Assembly: GCA_913009765.1 (NCBI GenBank)
Contig: CAJVYT010000203.1
Location: forward strand, 1 to 7,543
Length of the DNA: 7,543 nt
Direction of reading: 5' to 3'
Source of the DNA: an uncultured candidate division Zixibacteria bacterium
Lineage (GTDB): Bacteria > Zixibacteria > MSB-5A5 > GN15 > FEB-12
Within the stretch, counting starts at the first letter, position 1. Each line of letters begins with the position of its first letter. The position numbers were made by a program, and so were the translations under genes. Shown one piece after another: positions 1 through 5,294 of this stretch. Under the pieces are notes generated by a model. It was not told the DNA's origin. It made no database searches and was given only the letters and a program-made list of their open reading frames with translations.

Positions 1-126
1 TCTATAGAGCTTGTGATACTCTTACAATGGGTGAGAGTCGACTAAGTTAGATTGTAGTTATTATGTTTTTGTCTTCTATTTTTTTTTTTGTTTTTTTTCT
101 TTGTTTCTTTTCTGTTTTTTTTTTTT
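1..126. other. Probable non-biological flank before the P5 adapter
   Basis: This stretch lies outside a complete sequencing adapter and has no coding potential. Positions about 64-126 are almost pure T with scattered G and C. That is the reverse complement of the poly-A run that Illumina instruments call after a molecule has been read to its end. Positions 1-63 are mixed low-confidence sequence beyond that run. A mirror-image pattern (adapter, A run, AT-rich noise) is present at the other end of the window, which supports one shared technical origin. I see no gene, RNA or promoter here that should be trusted. Confidence 0.85.
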
Positions 127-184
127 AATGATACGGCGACCACCGAGATCTACACTCTTTCCCTACACGACGCTCTTCCGATCT
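127..184 (+). other. Illumina P5 / TruSeq Read 1 adapter (contaminant)
   Basis: The 58 bases match the full Illumina universal adapter as I know it. It begins with the P5 flow-cell sequence (AATGATACGGCGACCACCGA...) and ends with the Read 1 primer end (...CGCTCTTCCGATCT at 171-184). The biological insert therefore begins at 185. The adapter is in the orientation expected when a read from the opposite end passes through a short insert into P5. It supplies the false C-terminal residues of the minus-strand gene next to it. Confidence 0.98.
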
Positions 185-861
185 GTAAGATGCACTGAAT
201 GTTTTAAAAGATCACGCAGACGAATAGAGTAATTTTCATCTGTAAGCAGGCATCCCGAAGCAGGGTTTGGGTAATCATCAAGTCCAAATTGTTTGGCGAG
301 TTCAATCTGACGATGCCGTCCTCGACCGGAAATACCCTCAAGCTTTTCACGGTCAACCATGCCGTTGAGTTCCGCATCGGTCGGTTTAAGCAGTTTAGCC
401 GAGAGAGGGCGAAGTAATTTCCCCTTGAGACCGGTAGCGTTTTCGACAAGATTGAGCTTATGTTTTACTTGTGACATAGGTCGTTGTCCCATTACTTCAC
501 CGGTGACAATAAAGTCGGCATTTACCATTTCCATTAAGTTTTTAGCTTCTTCAAGCATCAAAATCCGACAATCTGTACAAGGATTCATGTTTTTCCCGTA
601 GCCGTATTTTGGTTTTTCGATAATATCTACGAATTTTTGTCCTAAATGCATCAGTTTTACATTAAAACCGTATTTTTCAGCAGCCGGGTACGGATTTGAC
701 CCGCACGATGATCTGTCACCTAAATCACATCCAAAGTGAGTCATAAATGTCAAGGCTGTGACCTCAATATCCTGTTGTAACATTAAAAGAACAGCTAATG
801 CAGAATCTAATCCTCCTGAGAACAGGGTGATACAGTGACCTCTTTTTTTATTTTCAGACAT
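185..861 (-). CDS. PP-loop ATPase, ThiI/MnmA-like tRNA sulfuration protein, C-terminus missing
   Basis: This is a cytoplasmic PP-loop (N-type ATP pyrophosphatase) protein, probably a tRNA-thiolating enzyme. The first 225 residues are real. Residue 226 is a hybrid codon and the following DRKSVV plus stop is adapter translation, so the gene is truncated, not complete. The PP-loop SGGLDS is at residues 15-20, directly after the N-terminal beta strand. Two further hallmarks are NPCTDCR (C95, C98) and PASGCLLTD (C204). PP-loop thiolases use cysteines at comparable places for catalysis or for an Fe-S cluster, so a three-cysteine cluster is possible but inferred. The body resembles proteins annotated as ThiI-domain or 'tRNA (5-methylaminomethyl-2-thiouridylate) methyltransferase-like'; many have an extra C-terminal domain that would lie in the missing part. 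The ATG at 861 follows AGGA with about 12 bases of spacing. It is transcribed divergently from the lipid-transport operon. The exact modified nucleoside cannot be told. Confidence 0.82.
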
Positions 862-925
862 TTTCTATTTTAATCCTATTATTGTATAAAATACATTTAA
901 TCTCAGATTTATATATAACGAAAAA

Positions 926-954
926 ATTATATCTTGTCTTTGATTTTTTTTAAA
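926..954 (-). promoter_or_regulatory. Candidate promoter for the PP-loop gene
   Basis: Read on the minus strand, TTTAAA (954-949) is followed after 17 bases by a perfect TATAAT (931-926). This would start transcription near 919 and give a leader of roughly 58 bases before the ATG at 861. The region is very AT-rich, so chance matches are likely; the perfect -10 and ideal spacing are the only support. Confidence 0.35.
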
Positions 955-973
955 CAATTTTACTTTTTTTCTG

Positions 974-1001
974 TTGATAATTTTAGCATCTTATCTATGT
1001 T
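974..1001 (+). promoter_or_regulatory. Candidate promoter for the mlaEFD-like operon
   Basis: TTGATA (974-979) is followed after 16 bases by TATGTT (996-1001), a reasonable sigma70-type pair. It would start transcripts near 1008, about 20 bases before the AAAGGA ribosome-binding site at 1027-1032. It sits in the divergent gap shared with the PP-loop gene. AT-richness makes this tentative. Confidence 0.3.
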
Positions 1002-1026
1002 AGAAAAGTTTGATTGTATCTGAAAG

Positions 1027-1041
1027 AAAGGATTTACTATT
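1027..1041 (+). promoter_or_regulatory. Ribosome-binding site pointing to a non-ATG start of the permease gene
   Basis: AAAGGA at 1027-1032 is the only good Shine-Dalgarno match upstream of the permease gene and is the same motif that precedes the genes at 3898 and 6875 (spacing 7 and 8). The conventional TTG start at 1063 is 30 bases away from it. The in-frame ATT at 1039-1041 is 6 bases away, and the frame is open back to a stop at 1021-1023. This suggests initiation at ATT 1039, or a substitution in an original ATG. Confidence 0.35.
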
Positions 1042-1062
1042 TTTTCGATTATAAATAAAGGG

Positions 1063-1821
1063 TTGAAGCACTTTGTCTATACTGCTCAGAACCTAACTTA
1101 TTTTTCAGTTAAAGTGTTAACAGGAGTTTTTCGTCGTCCTTTTTATTTTGCTGAGACAAAAGAGCAGATGTATCTTATTGGCATTGGGTCACTTTATTTA
1201 GTGATTTTAACCGGTATATTTGCAGGACAGGGATTTGCACTCGCTTTTTCAAACGAGCTGGCAGATTTTGGTGCAAAGGATTATTTGGGGCGTATTATGA
1301 CAATTGCTATTGTCAGGGAGCTTGGTCCGGTGTTGGCTGCTCTTATGATAGCTGCTCGAGTTGCTGCCGGAATTACTGCTGAAATTGGTGCTATGAAATC
1401 ATCTAACCAAATCAATGCACTTTTATCTTTTGGTATTGACCCGATTCAAAAACTTGCGGTTCCGAGACTTTTAGCATTGATGGTGATGGTGCCGGTATTA
1501 ACTATATTTTGTGATGTAATTGCTCTTTTAGGAGGATATATTATTGCAGTATTTTTGGCTCATGTGTCTGGAACGATGTATTTTGCTGCTGTGAAAGAGC
1601 GTTTGATTTTTGGAAATCTTTTTATTGGAATTATTAAACCAATAGTTTTCTCATTTGTGATAGCTTTTATTGCATGTTACAAAGGCTTTAATGCCGAAGG
1701 CGGAACAAAAGGTGTTGGCAAAGCAACGACAGAATCAGTCGTGCTGTCATCTATCGTGATTTTAGTTGTCAACTTTTTTATTACAAAGATTGCATCCTCG
1801 TATTTAAAAGGTTATTTATGA
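1063..1821 (+). CDS. mlaE: MlaE-like ABC lipid transporter permease
   Basis: This is the inner-membrane permease of an MCE/Mla-type ABC transporter, which moves phospholipids (or related lipids) between inner and outer membranes. The family hallmark is a conserved block beginning RELGPVLAALMIAARV at residue 85 and continuing through TAEIGAM and INALLSFGIDP to about residue 127, matching the MlaE/PermI core that couples to the ATPase. Hydrophobic segments lie near residues 38-60, 78-105, 130-165, 185-206 and 225-245. The 252 residues are close to the usual 250-265. The start is uncertain. TTG 1063 is the only standard start codon in the open frame near the expected N-terminus, but the best ribosome-binding site (1027-1032) fits an ATT at 1039, which would add eight residues. 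The stop overlaps the next gene as ATGA (1818-1821), so translation is probably coupled. No mlaB or mlaC is adjacent, as in many non-proteobacterial Mla operons. Family assignment is firm; the transported lipid and direction are not shown. Confidence 0.93.
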   Translation: MKHFVYTAQNLTYFSVKVLTGVFRRPFYFAETKEQMYLIGIGSLYLVILTGIFAGQGFALAFSNELADFGAKDYLGRIMTIAIVRELGPVLAALMIAARVAAGITAEIGAMKSSNQINALLSFGIDPIQKLAVPRLLALMVMVPVLTIFCDVIALLGGYIIAVFLAHVSGTMYFAAVKERLIFGNLFIGIIKPIVFSFVIAFIACYKGFNAEGGTKGVGKATTESVVLSSIVILVVNFFITKIASSYLKGYL

Positions 1822-2597
1822 TTGAGATTAAAAATATCAGTTTTTCATATGGTGACAATCCTGTATTAAAAAATGTTTCTTTCAATGTTGATTCATCAGA
1901 ATCAGTTGTTGTTATGGGACCATCCGGTTCAGGGAAATCAACAATATTACGTTTGATTTTAGGGCTTGATTGTCCCTATGAGGGCGATATTTTTGTAGAT
2001 GGGCAGAATATCTGCCATATTTCAGAAAAAGAAAAGCAGGAAATTCGTAAAAAAATCGGAATGGTTTTTCAAGACGGTGCTTTGTTTGATTCTATGTCTG
2101 TTTGGGAAAATGTAGGGTTTTATCTGCTTGAACATACCAATCTTTCTATTGAAGAAGTTGGGAAACGTGCTGTTGAAATGCTTGGGTTTGTCGGACTAAA
2201 TGCTCATGAGATTATGAATAAACTTCCCGAACAACTTTCAGGCGGTATGCAGCGTCGTGTTGCTATCGGAAGATCTTTATTGTCAACTGCTCCTACAGCG
2301 ATGCTCTATGATGAACCGACAACCGGTCTTGACCCTCAATCTACTGAAAATGTTTTAGAACTGATAACAAAATTAAACAGAGAACGTCAGATTGCTACAA
2401 TCGTAGTTACACATCAGATTACCGATGCTATTGGTTTTGCCAAGAGATTTATTGTTATCATAGAGGGTGAAGTTGCCTTTGACGGTACTCTCGAGGAATT
2501 GCGGGATTCAAAAGATTTAAAAGTCTTACAGTTTTTAGCACCTTTTCGTTTGTCATTTAACGAAGTACTCAGAAAAGAATTTTTTAATTATACATAG
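1818..2597 (+). CDS. mlaF: MlaF-like ABC transporter ATPase
   Basis: This is the cytoplasmic ATP-binding subunit that powers the MlaE-like permease. All ABC motifs are intact: Walker A GPSGSGKST at residues 34-42, Q-loop glutamine at 85 (VFQDGALFDS), signature LSGGMQRRVAIGRSL at 140-154, Walker B AMLYDEP at 161-167 with catalytic E166, D-loop GLDP at 170-173 and H-loop VVTHQ with H199. The QDGALFDSMSVWENV stretch and the 'LSGGMQRR' signature are typical of the MlaF branch, distinguishing it from amino-acid or phosphate importers. Length (259 residues) is normal. Its ATG overlaps the permease stop by four bases (ATGA), so the two subunits are probably made in matched amounts. The MCE protein follows after 12 bases. 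The C-terminal tail (about 235-259) is less conserved; in E. coli MlaF the C-terminal region contacts the partner ATPase, but a similar role here is only inference. Confidence 0.96.
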   Translation: MIEIKNISFSYGDNPVLKNVSFNVDSSESVVVMGPSGSGKSTILRLILGLDCPYEGDIFVDGQNICHISEKEKQEIRKKIGMVFQDGALFDSMSVWENVGFYLLEHTNLSIEEVGKRAVEMLGFVGLNAHEIMNKLPEQLSGGMQRRVAIGRSLLSTAPTAMLYDEPTTGLDPQSTENVLELITKLNRERQIATIVVTHQITDAIGFAKRFIVIIEGEVAFDGTLEELRDSKDLKVLQFLAPFRLSFNEVLRKEFFNYT

Positions 2598-2609
2598 GAT
2601 ATAACTAAT

Positions 2610-3551
2610 ATGAATATGCAGCGAACAACAAAAGTGAAATGGGGTACACTCAAAGTCGGAATAGTAATTTCTTTTGCAATTGCTGTTATGTTTTGGGCTT
2701 CGCTCTCCGGCGGTGGAACCTCGATTTTTGAATCCAAGAAAAAATTTGTGTGTTACTTCAAAAATGTCAATGGACTTGTTACCGGTTCTCCGGTATGGAT
2801 GTCAGGAGTTGAAGTCGGAAATGTCAAGTCTGTGAAATTTGTGAATATCTCACCGGAAAAACAGGTTGAACTTGTTTGTCGTGTAAAAAAAGAAGTTTGG
2901 GATCGTATGACTACCAAAGCACTGGTGCAGCTTGGTACTATCGGATTTTTAGGTGATAAATATATCGAGGTGATTCCGGGTGTGGATGGAGGTAATCCAA
3001 TAAACGATATGGATATTGTTCCGACAATAAATGCCGGTTCGGTTGATGCTGTTTTTGTGGAAGCGGAGAATTCTCTGGCAAGTATGCATAGCACTATAAA
3101 TAATGTTGATACTCTTCTTACTCGGATGAACAGAGGAGAAGGAACTCTTGGGAAAATTGCAACCGATGATGCTATGTACAATCAAATGACAACTTTGCTT
3201 GGTGAATTAACAAAGCTTACAGCAGAACTGCAAAAAAATCAGGTTCGTATAGTGGAGTCATTAGAGCAAACTTCCAATGCAATCGGTTCTATCTCTACAA
3301 AAGTTGACAGCAATACCGGAACTATAGGACGACTGGTAAACGACCCAAAACTTTATGATAATTTGGCTCAAAGCACTGCCTCTCTTGATTCTATCTTACA
3401 CAAAATTAATATAGCCGAGGGGAATGTCGGCATGCTTGTAAATGATACTGCTTTATATTCTGAAATGACTGACCTTATGACACGTATGAATTCATTGATT
3501 TCAGACATCCAAGCCAACCCGCACAAGTATTTTAAGTTCTCGGTTTTTTAA
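2610..3551 (+). CDS. mlaD: MlaD-like MCE-domain lipid-binding protein
   Basis: This is the substrate-binding or channel subunit of the transporter, anchored in the inner membrane and projecting into the periplasm. Residues 1-13 are basic, followed by one transmembrane helix at about 14-31. A single MCE domain covers roughly 44-122, with the typical FKNVNGLVTGSPVWMSGVEV strand-turn-strand start at 50-69 and the GFLGDKYIEV end. MCE domains assemble as hexameric rings with a central lipid pore. Residues about 140-313 are mostly helical, with three imperfect copies of a G-x-G/N-x-[LIV]-G-x-hydrophobic...D-x-x-[LM]-Y unit (about 176-190, 237-250, 271-286). The protein ends NPHKYFKFSVF, a style I associate with MCE proteins of the FCB group. 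AGGA lies about 11 bases before the ATG. No canonical hairpin-plus-U-tract terminator follows. Family is certain; the name mlaD is by analogy, since the C-terminal half differs from E. coli MlaD (183 residues). Confidence 0.93.
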   Translation: MNMQRTTKVKWGTLKVGIVISFAIAVMFWASLSGGGTSIFESKKKFVCYFKNVNGLVTGSPVWMSGVEVGNVKSVKFVNISPEKQVELVCRVKKEVWDRMTTKALVQLGTIGFLGDKYIEVIPGVDGGNPINDMDIVPTINAGSVDAVFVEAENSLASMHSTINNVDTLLTRMNRGEGTLGKIATDDAMYNQMTTLLGELTKLTAELQKNQVRIVESLEQTSNAIGSISTKVDSNTGTIGRLVNDPKLYDNLAQSTASLDSILHKINIAEGNVGMLVNDTALYSEMTDLMTRMNSLISDIQANPHKYFKFSVF

Positions 3552-3577
3552 AAAGTAGAGAACAGGTCATCTACTCT

Positions 3578-3592
3578 CAAACTGATAGTTTG
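3578..3592 (+). repeat. Small perfect inverted repeat (6-bp stem, 3-base loop)
   Basis: CAAACT (3578-3583) and AGTTTG (3587-3592) are exact reverse complements separated by GAT. The hairpin lies 26 bases after the mlaD-like stop codon. It is followed by TAAGGA instead of a U run, so it is a poor intrinsic terminator. It could stabilise the 3' end of the operon mRNA or control the tiny frame that starts at 3605. Confidence 0.35.
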
Positions 3593-3665
3593 TAAGGAAT
3601 AGATATGCCTATCTTTCTGACTGTTTCGATGTGTATTTGAAATTGACAAAAAAAACAATTATTAT

Positions 3666-3742
3666 GGCTATAGATAAAGATGAGAGTCATTCAACTACCG
3701 TAAGCCGTTGAACTCCTATAGATGGGTAAAAATGTTAAACCC
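3666..3742 (+). other. Possible structured RNA segment (nested inverted repeats)
   Basis: Within 77 bases three pairings can be drawn. The palindrome CTATAG occurs at 3668-3673 and again at 3716-3721. TTCAAC (3690-3695) pairs with GTTGAA (3707-3712), with GAG (3684-3686) and CTC (3713-3715) extending this stem across a bulge. GGGT (3724-3727) pairs with ACCC (3739-3742). The first two nest as an outer and inner stem. I do not recognise the arrangement as any riboswitch or leader family I know. It lies about 155 bases upstream of the start at 3898, so a leader role would need transcription to begin upstream of it. Strand and function are guesses. Confidence 0.2.
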
Positions 3743-3778
3743 GAAAAAAAAATTATTTTAAGTTTTATGCAACTCATT

Positions 3779-3797
3779 CAAGTATTAAGAGTACTTG
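3779..3797 (+). repeat. Small perfect inverted repeat (6-bp stem, 7-base loop)
   Basis: CAAGTA (3779-3784) and TACTTG (3792-3797) are exact reverse complements around a seven-base loop. The pair lies about 50 bases upstream of the candidate -35 box at 3844, a place where an operator could sit. It could equally be a chance repeat in AT-rich DNA. Confidence 0.2.
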
Positions 3798-3843
3798 TAA
3801 CAAAAGGATTATTTTTGTTGATTTTAAATTTTTGTTTATAGAT

Positions 3844-3873
3844 TTTACATGGCGAAAAATAAATGACTATTAT
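3844..3873 (+). promoter_or_regulatory. Candidate promoter for the barrel protein-uppP-heptosyltransferase operon
   Basis: TTTACA (3844-3849) and TATTAT (3868-3873) are separated by 18 bases. A perfect TATAAT (3871-3876) overlaps the second box but is 21 bases from the first. Either would start transcription close to 3880, giving a very short leader ending in AAAAGGA (3884-3890), seven bases before the ATG at 3898. Confidence 0.4.
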
Positions 3874-3897
3874 AATTTCATATAAAAGGATTTCATT

Positions 3898-4506
3898 ATG
3901 AAAAAAACTATTTTAATGTTCGCAATTTTATTTTTTATCTTTTCAGCAATAGTCGCAGCAGGTGGTTTTGGTTCTTTAAATACTGCCAATACGATTGGAA
4001 TGGGAAATGGTAACTTTATGGGAATTATCGGAGTAGGCGATAATACAAATTTTGGAGGTATTTTCACATACGGTATGTCAGACAATACTGATGGGCGAAT
4101 AAAACTTGGTTTAATTGACAGAGGCGGCAATTCTGATGCTTCGCTAATGTTTGCTGCTGACTTTAAGTATAATTTTATTTCTATTGATTCATCTTTGCAA
4201 AATGGTCCCTTTGATATGGCATTGGGTGGATTTTTTGAATATTATGATTTTGATATGACTTCATTGTGGTCTTTAGGCGGGCAGTATATTGGGTCGTACC
4301 CATTAAAAATGAGCAACGGCTCAATTTTGTCTCCTTATGGAAGGTTATCTGTGCGGTTAGAGTCTTTTAACTCAAATTCTGATTTAGAAATTGGTTTTAA
4401 CGGCGGTGTTAAATGGAATTTGAATAAAAATATTGATTTATACGGTGAATTAGAGTTAGACAATGCTGATAACTTTTTCTTTGGAATTGACTTTAGAGTT
4501 CTCTAA
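3898..4506 (+). CDS. Small exported protein, probable outer-membrane beta-barrel, function unknown
   Basis: I do not recognise a named family. The N-terminus is a clear Sec signal peptide: two lysines at 2-3, a hydrophobic core at about 5-19, and probable cleavage after A20 or A21 (IVA-A-GGFG). The mature ~180 residues are rich in Gly, Asn, Asp and aromatics. They alternate polar and non-polar residues in stretches that look like seven to eight amphipathic beta strands, for example GGIFTYGM (53-60), DASLMFAADFKYNFI (about 80-94), FDMALGGFFEYYDF (104-117) and the final FFFGIDFRVL (193-202). The protein has no cysteine. The hydrophobic, aromatic-rich end resembles a BAM-recognised last strand, although the final residue is Leu and not Phe. 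Size suits an eight-stranded barrel. AAAAGGA sits seven bases before the ATG. uppP begins 14 bases after the stop, so it probably leads an envelope operon. A soluble periplasmic beta protein is an alternative. Confidence 0.75.
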   Translation: MKKTILMFAILFFIFSAIVAAGGFGSLNTANTIGMGNGNFMGIIGVGDNTNFGGIFTYGMSDNTDGRIKLGLIDRGGNSDASLMFAADFKYNFISIDSSLQNGPFDMALGGFFEYYDFDMTSLWSLGGQYIGSYPLKMSNGSILSPYGRLSVRLESFNSNSDLEIGFNGGVKWNLNKNIDLYGELELDNADNFFFGIDFRVL

Positions 4507-4520
4507 AGAAAAAGGCAATT

Positions 4521-5294
4521 ATGACATACTTTGATGCGTTTATACTCGGACTACTGCAAGGGCTGACTGAATTTTTACCGGTTTCATCATCGGGACATCT
4601 TGTCATTATGGGTTCAATATTAGGAGTGCATGAGCCGGGGATTACTTTTGAGGTGATATTACATTTTGGTTCTCTGCTTGCTATTTTAATTTTTTTTAGA
4701 AAAAAAATATCTTTATTGATTCAATCTCTTTTTGACTCATCAATGAAGAAAGAAAGATTGATAATCGGGTATATTGTTATAGGAACAATACCTGCTACGA
4801 TTATTTATTTTTTGTTTAAAGATTTTTTTGAGAACGCTTTCAAAAATCCAATTTTGGCATCAATAATGTTATTTGTAACCGGACTTATATTGCTGTCTAC
4901 CAGAATCAAACATAACGGTACAAAAGACATAACTCTCATGTCAGCGATTATTATCGGCATCAGTCAGGCATTTGCAATTATTCCTGGTATTTCTCGCTCC
5001 GGTACTACGATTTCAACCGGAATGCTTTTAGGCTTAAAACCGTCTGAGGCGGCAGAGTATTCATTTTTACTTGTTATACCGGCAATATTAGGAGCAGTTA
5101 TCTTAAAATTGGGCGAACTTAGTAATCTTGATTCTGCTTTAATAGGGCAATATGGTTTTGGCTTATTGGTAACTTTTGTTTCTTCATTATTTGCTGTTTA
5201 TGCTGTTTTGGCATTAATTAAAAAAGGGAAATTTGAATATTTTGCGTATTATTGTTTTGCGGCGGGAGCATTTGGGCTGTATCTTTTTGTTTAG
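4521..5294 (+). CDS. uppP: Undecaprenyl-diphosphate phosphatase (UppP/BacA)
   Basis: This integral membrane enzyme removes the terminal phosphate from undecaprenyl diphosphate. It regenerates the lipid carrier used for peptidoglycan, O-antigen and other envelope polymers, and high dosage gives bacitracin resistance. The first active-site motif QGLTEFLPVSSSGH is at residues 13-26, with E17 and H26 in the expected places. The second motif PGISRSGTT is at 155-163 with R159. Both belong to the inverted-repeat helical-hairpin fold of BacA proteins. Several hydrophobic helices span the remainder (about 43-60, 75-92, 103-120, 130-150, 173-192, 209-227 and 238-257). Length (257 residues) is near the normal 260-275. 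It follows the barrel-like gene by 14 bases with an A-rich AAAAAGG site. Its TAG stop directly abuts the ATG of the glycosyltransferase fusion, which implies co-transcription and probably translational coupling. Assignment is very secure. Confidence 0.97.
   Translation: MTYFDAFILGLLQGLTEFLPVSSSGHLVIMGSILGVHEPGITFEVILHFGSLLAILIFFRKKISLLIQSLFDSSMKKERLIIGYIVIGTIPATIIYFLFKDFFENAFKNPILASIMLFVTGLILLSTRIKHNGTKDITLMSAIIIGISQAFAIIPGISRSGTTISTGMLLGLKPSEAAEYSFLLVIPAILGAVILKLGELSNLDSALIGQYGFGLLVTFVSSLFAVYAVLALIKKGKFEYFAYYCFAAGAFGLYLFV

Larger units (their letters stand above)
3552..3897. other. Intergenic gap between the two operons, with inverted repeats and no convincing gene
   Basis: These 346 bases lie between the end of the mlaD-like gene and the small exported protein. 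The longest plus-strand frames I found are short: 3605-3640 (11 codons, with AAGGA six bases ahead), 3664-3711 (15 codons) and 3767-3841 (24 codons, hydrophobic), the last two without a ribosome-binding site. Several perfect inverted repeats occur, but none is followed by a U tract, so no intrinsic terminator is clear. The last 60 bases hold a plausible promoter for the downstream operon. The density of small stems in the middle could reflect a structured RNA. Confidence 0.6.

Noticed and set aside
204..449. 81-codon minus-strand frame inside the PP-loop gene
   Set aside because: It overlaps the PP-loop gene, which has clear family motifs, in another frame, and it has no recognisable motifs of its own.
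2753..3185. Minus-strand frames of 142 and 78 codons opposite the mlaD-like gene
   Set aside because: They are antisense to a well-supported MCE protein and have Pro/Ser/Thr-rich compositions typical of shadow frames.
3540..3600. Intrinsic terminator after the mlaD-like gene
   Set aside because: The hairpins are short and AT-rich, and none is followed by a U tract.
3664..3711. 15-codon frame in the inter-operon gap
   Set aside because: It has no ribosome-binding site and lies across the inverted repeats, which better explain the segment.
3666..3742. tRNA or known riboswitch
   Set aside because: I could not draw a cloverleaf or T-arm, and the paired elements match no riboswitch consensus I know.
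3767..3841. 24-codon hydrophobic frame in the inter-operon gap
   Set aside because: No ribosome-binding site precedes its ATG, and a hydrophobic translation is expected from T-rich DNA.
3870..4130. 86-codon minus-strand frame opposite the barrel-like gene
   Set aside because: Its Pro/Ile/Lys-rich composition mirrors Gly/Asn codons on the other strand. The plus-strand gene has a ribosome-binding site and signal peptide.
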